Shown in pieces: positions 12,295-14,390 of a DNA stretch of 14,390 nucleotides. The stretch spans positions 1-14,390 of the forward strand of contig JBIKLI010000077.1 of NCBI GenBank assembly GCA_044359885.1, given 5' to 3'. Position 1 is the stretch's first letter. Every line of letters starts with the position of its first letter. The position numbers and the translations under genes are program-made. The notes beneath the pieces were generated by a model that saw only the letters and a list, made by a program, of their open reading frames with translations, was not told the DNA's origin and searched no databases. Source of the stretch: CAIOSQ01 sp044359885 (GTDB taxonomy: Bacteria; Pseudomonadota; Alphaproteobacteria; CACIAM-22H2).

Positions 12295-12338
12295 GGGGCT
12301 TGAGCGTGGCGCGACGACGGACGACATTGCGCCCCGCC

Positions 12339-14336
12339 ATGCTCTCCCTCGGCATCGATACCGGCGGCACCTTCACCGATGCGGCGATCCTCGACGCCGG
12401 CGGCGCGCTGCGCGCCTCGGCCAAGGCGCCCACGACCCGCCACGACCTTGCCGTGGGCATCGGCGAGGCGGTCGGCGCCGTGCTGTCGGCCGCGCGCTGC
12501 CAGCCGGGCCAGATCGGCCTGGTCGGGCTGTCGACCACGCTCGCCACCAACGCCATCGTCGAGGGCCAGGGCGGCCGCGCCGGGCTGGTGCTGATCGGCT
12601 TCGCGCCGGCGCAGCTGGCGCGCGCGGGGCTCGACCGCGCGCTGGGCAGCGATCCGGTCGGTTTCGTCGGCGGCGGGCACGACGCGCATGGCGACGCGGC
12701 CGCGCCGCTGGACGTCGCGGCGCTGGAGGCGTTCCTCGACGCCAGCGCCGCGCGGGTCGACGCCTATGCGATCGCGGCGATGTTCTCGGTGCGCAACCCC
12801 GCGCACGAGATCCAGGCGCTCGAGCTGGTCGCCGCGCGCACCGGGCTGCCGGCGACGGCGAGCCATCACCTGGCCTCGGCGCTCGACGGGCCGCGCCGCG
12901 CGCTGACCGCGCTGCTCAACGCGCGGCTGGTGCCGATCGTTGGCGAGCTGATCGCGCGCTGCACGCATGGGCTGGCCGCCGCCGGGATCCGCGCGCCCTT
13001 GATGGTGGTGCGCGGCAACGGCGCGCTGATGGCGGCGCAGGAGGCGCGGCGGCGGCCGGTCGAGACGGTGCTGTCCGGGCCCGCCGCCAGCGCCGTCGGC
13101 GGCATGCATCTGACCGGGCTTTCCGACGCGGTCGTCGCCGATATCGGCGGCACGACGACCGACATCGCGGTGGTGGCCGGCGGCCGGCCGGCGATCGATC
13201 CGCGCGGCGCGGCGGTCGGCGGCTATCGCACCATGGTCGAGGCGATCGAGATGTCGACCATCGGGCTGGGCGGCGACAGCGAGCTGCGCGCCGACGACGC
13301 GGCGGCGGAAGGCGACGGGCTGGTGCTCGGCCCCCGCCGCCTGGTGCCGCTGACGACGCTCGCCGCGCGCCATCGCGACCTGGTCCATGGCGCGCTCGAC
13401 CGCCAGCTCGCCGAGCCCGTGCCGGGGCCCTTCGACGGGCGCTTCGCGATCCTGCACCGCAACGACGCGCCGGGTCTCGACGGCGCGGCGCAGACGCGGC
13501 TGGCGGCGGCGCTGGCGGCGGGCCCGGTGCCGCTCGACCGGCTGCTGACGGGCCGCGCCGACCATGCGGCGCTGATGCGGCTGGTGGCGCGCGGCCTCGC
13601 GGGCCTGTCCGGGTTCACGCCGACCGACGCGGCTCATGTGCTGGGGCGACATGTCGCCTGGGACGCCGAGGCCAGCCGCAAGGGTGCGCGGCTGTTCCTG
13701 CGTCGCCGCGACCGGCGCGGCATGCCGCGCGCGGCCTCGCCAGAGGCGCTGTCCGCGCAAGTGCTCGACCTGCTCGTCGCGCGCTCTGTCGACTTCGCGC
13801 TCGAAACCTGCGCGGCGCGCGACGGGCTGGAGGCCGCGGGGCTTGCTTCGCACCCGCTGGCACGCCGCGCGCTGGCGCGCCGCGGCGGGCTGCTCGAGGC
13901 GCGGCTGCGGCTGACATCGCCGATCGTCGGGCTGGGCGCGTCGGCGCATCTGCATTATCCCGCGGTGGCCGCCGCGCTTGGCACGCGCGCCGAGATCCCG
14001 GCGGCGGCCGGCGTCGCCAACGCGGTCGGCGCGGTCGTCGGGCTCGCGCGCCGCCACGCGGTCGCACGCATCACCCGTCCCGACGGCGGCCCGTTCCGCG
14101 TCCACGCCGCCGACGGCGCGCGCGACCACGCCGCCTACGATGCGGCGCGCGCGGATGCCGAGGCGACCGCGCGGCGCCTGGCGCTGGCGGCGCTGGCCGC
14201 CGACGGCGTCGCCGCGGGCGAGGTCCGCATCGACGCCGACGAGCGCTTCGTCGAGGCCGGCGGGGAACGCCTGCTGATCGAATCGGAATTCCGCGCCGAA
14301 GCCACCGGCCGTCCCAGCTACGGCCACCTGCCCTGA
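12339..14336 (+). CDS. Hydantoinase/oxoprolinase family protein, HyuA-type ATPase subunit
   Basis: ATP-dependent amide-ring hydrolase or carboxylase subunit of the HyuA/5-oxoprolinase/acetone carboxylase-beta superfamily, 665 residues (usual 650-710). Nucleotide-binding ASKHA motifs are visible: GIDTGGTFTD (5-14), STTLATNAIVEG (65-76), ETVLSGPAASAVGG (242-255) and VADIGGTTTDIAVV (266-279). STIGLGGDSEL (307-316) stands where many relatives read GxGGGS. The C-terminal IVGLGASAHLHYPAVAAALGT...ANAVGAVVGLA block is also typical. HyuA usually works with a HyuB partner encoded next to it. Upstream here is a divergent dehydrogenase, and only 54 bp remain downstream. The ATG at 12339 places GIDTGGTFTD at residue 5, as in relatives; a GTG at 12306 in the same frame is possible but adds Arg-rich residues. 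No strong Shine-Dalgarno is visible. The substrate could be a hydantoin, 5-oxoproline or another compound. Confidence 0.93.
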   Translation: MLSLGIDTGGTFTDAAILDAGGALRASAKAPTTRHDLAVGIGEAVGAVLSAARCQPGQIGLVGLSTTLATNAIVEGQGGRAGLVLIGFAPAQLARAGLDRALGSDPVGFVGGGHDAHGDAAAPLDVAALEAFLDASAARVDAYAIAAMFSVRNPAHEIQALELVAARTGLPATASHHLASALDGPRRALTALLNARLVPIVGELIARCTHGLAAAGIRAPLMVVRGNGALMAAQEARRRPVETVLSGPAASAVGGMHLTGLSDAVVADIGGTTTDIAVVAGGRPAIDPRGAAVGGYRTMVEAIEMSTIGLGGDSELRADDAAAEGDGLVLGPRRLVPLTTLAARHRDLVHGALDRQLAEPVPGPFDGRFAILHRNDAPGLDGAAQTRLAAALAAGPVPLDRLLTGRADHAALMRLVARGLAGLSGFTPTDAAHVLGRHVAWDAEASRKGARLFLRRRDRRGMPRAASPEALSAQVLDLLVARSVDFALETCAARDGLEAAGLASHPLARRALARRGGLLEARLRLTSPIVGLGASAHLHYPAVAAALGTRAEIPAAAGVANAVGAVVGLARRHAVARITRPDGGPFRVHAADGARDHAAYDAARADAEATARRLALAALAADGVAAGEVRIDADERFVEAGGERLLIESEFRAEATGRPSYGHLP

Positions 14337-14390
14337 AATCCGATCCAGGGCACAGGCTTGCGGCTTCGCGTGAGGTTCCGTTCGGCGAAC
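14337..14390. other. Right edge after hyuA, no gene recognised
   Basis: The last 54 bp hold no clear ribosome site, terminator hairpin or convincing start. Whether a hyuB partner follows cannot be decided here. Confidence 0.5.

Noticed and set aside
11343..12338. Upstream extension of the hyuA frame through the antisense of the dehydrogenase
   Set aside because: The HyuA N-terminal motif GIDTGGTFTD starts five residues after the ATG at 12339; upstream residues show no domain and oppose a real gene.
11253..14327. A 1024-codon minus-strand open frame that includes the dehydrogenase and runs antisense through hyuA
   Set aside because: The part beyond 12221 is Arg/Ala/Gly-rich, low-complexity and antisense to a clear HyuA gene. 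It is open only because stop codons are rare at this GC content.

Overview
The window is very GC-rich (roughly 70% by eye), with dense, strongly GC-third-position-biased genes and short intergenic gaps. Together with the gene families present (group II truncated haemoglobin, Abhydrolase_10-type hydrolase, four-helix membrane class III cyclase, HyuA-type ATPase), this suggests an alphaproteobacterium, perhaps of the Rhodospirillales type. That placement is an inference from style and gene content, because there is no rRNA or other marker gene. I see no tRNA, rRNA, CRISPR array, insertion sequence or phage gene. I read twelve protein-coding genes.

Left block (69-3809, minus strand). In transcription order: a GT4-type glycosyltransferase with a C-terminal winged-helix-like tail, a group II truncated haemoglobin, and an orphan membrane histidine kinase. 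The kinase has an intact phospho-acceptor histidine but an eroded ATP-binding G1 box. A long imperfect dyad (1592-1632) lies in the gap between globin and kinase. A RidA-family gene diverges from the glycosyltransferase, and a perfect 14-bp palindrome sits between them.

Middle block (4359-8688). A single-pass membrane protein with a coiled coil (minus) converges on RidA. It diverges from a large Abhydrolase_10-type hydrolase (plus). The hydrolase converges on a two-gene minus-strand unit, an SDR oxidoreductase followed by a flavin reductase-like FMN protein. A perfect 14-bp palindrome lies just upstream of the SDR start.

Right block (8856-14336). A small secreted protein with two cysteines, a phytanoyl-CoA dioxygenase (PhyH)-like Fe(II)/2-oxoglutarate oxygenase and a membrane adenylate/guanylate cyclase are packed head to tail on the plus strand with 13-nt gaps. 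The cyclase overlaps tail to tail by 17 bp with a D-2-hydroxyacid dehydrogenase (minus). That gene diverges from a HyuA-type hydantoinase/oxoprolinase subunit (plus). Their shared intergenic region holds an 18-bp near-palindrome and an 11-bp direct repeat 21 bp apart. The window ends 54 bp after hyuA, so a partner hyuB can be neither seen nor excluded.

Taken together, the central and right parts look like a collection of small-molecule catabolic or redox enzymes (hydrolase, flavin reductase, SDR, 2OG oxygenase, D-hydroxyacid dehydrogenase, ATP-dependent amide hydrolase) in several short transcription units. The left part looks like a signalling, oxygen-binding and glycosylation unit. I see no clearly recognisable novel defence or mobile system. 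The most unusual points are the degenerate kinase, the glycosyltransferase/winged-helix fusion, the cyclase with a substituted catalytic arginine, and several operator-like dyads in intergenic regions.
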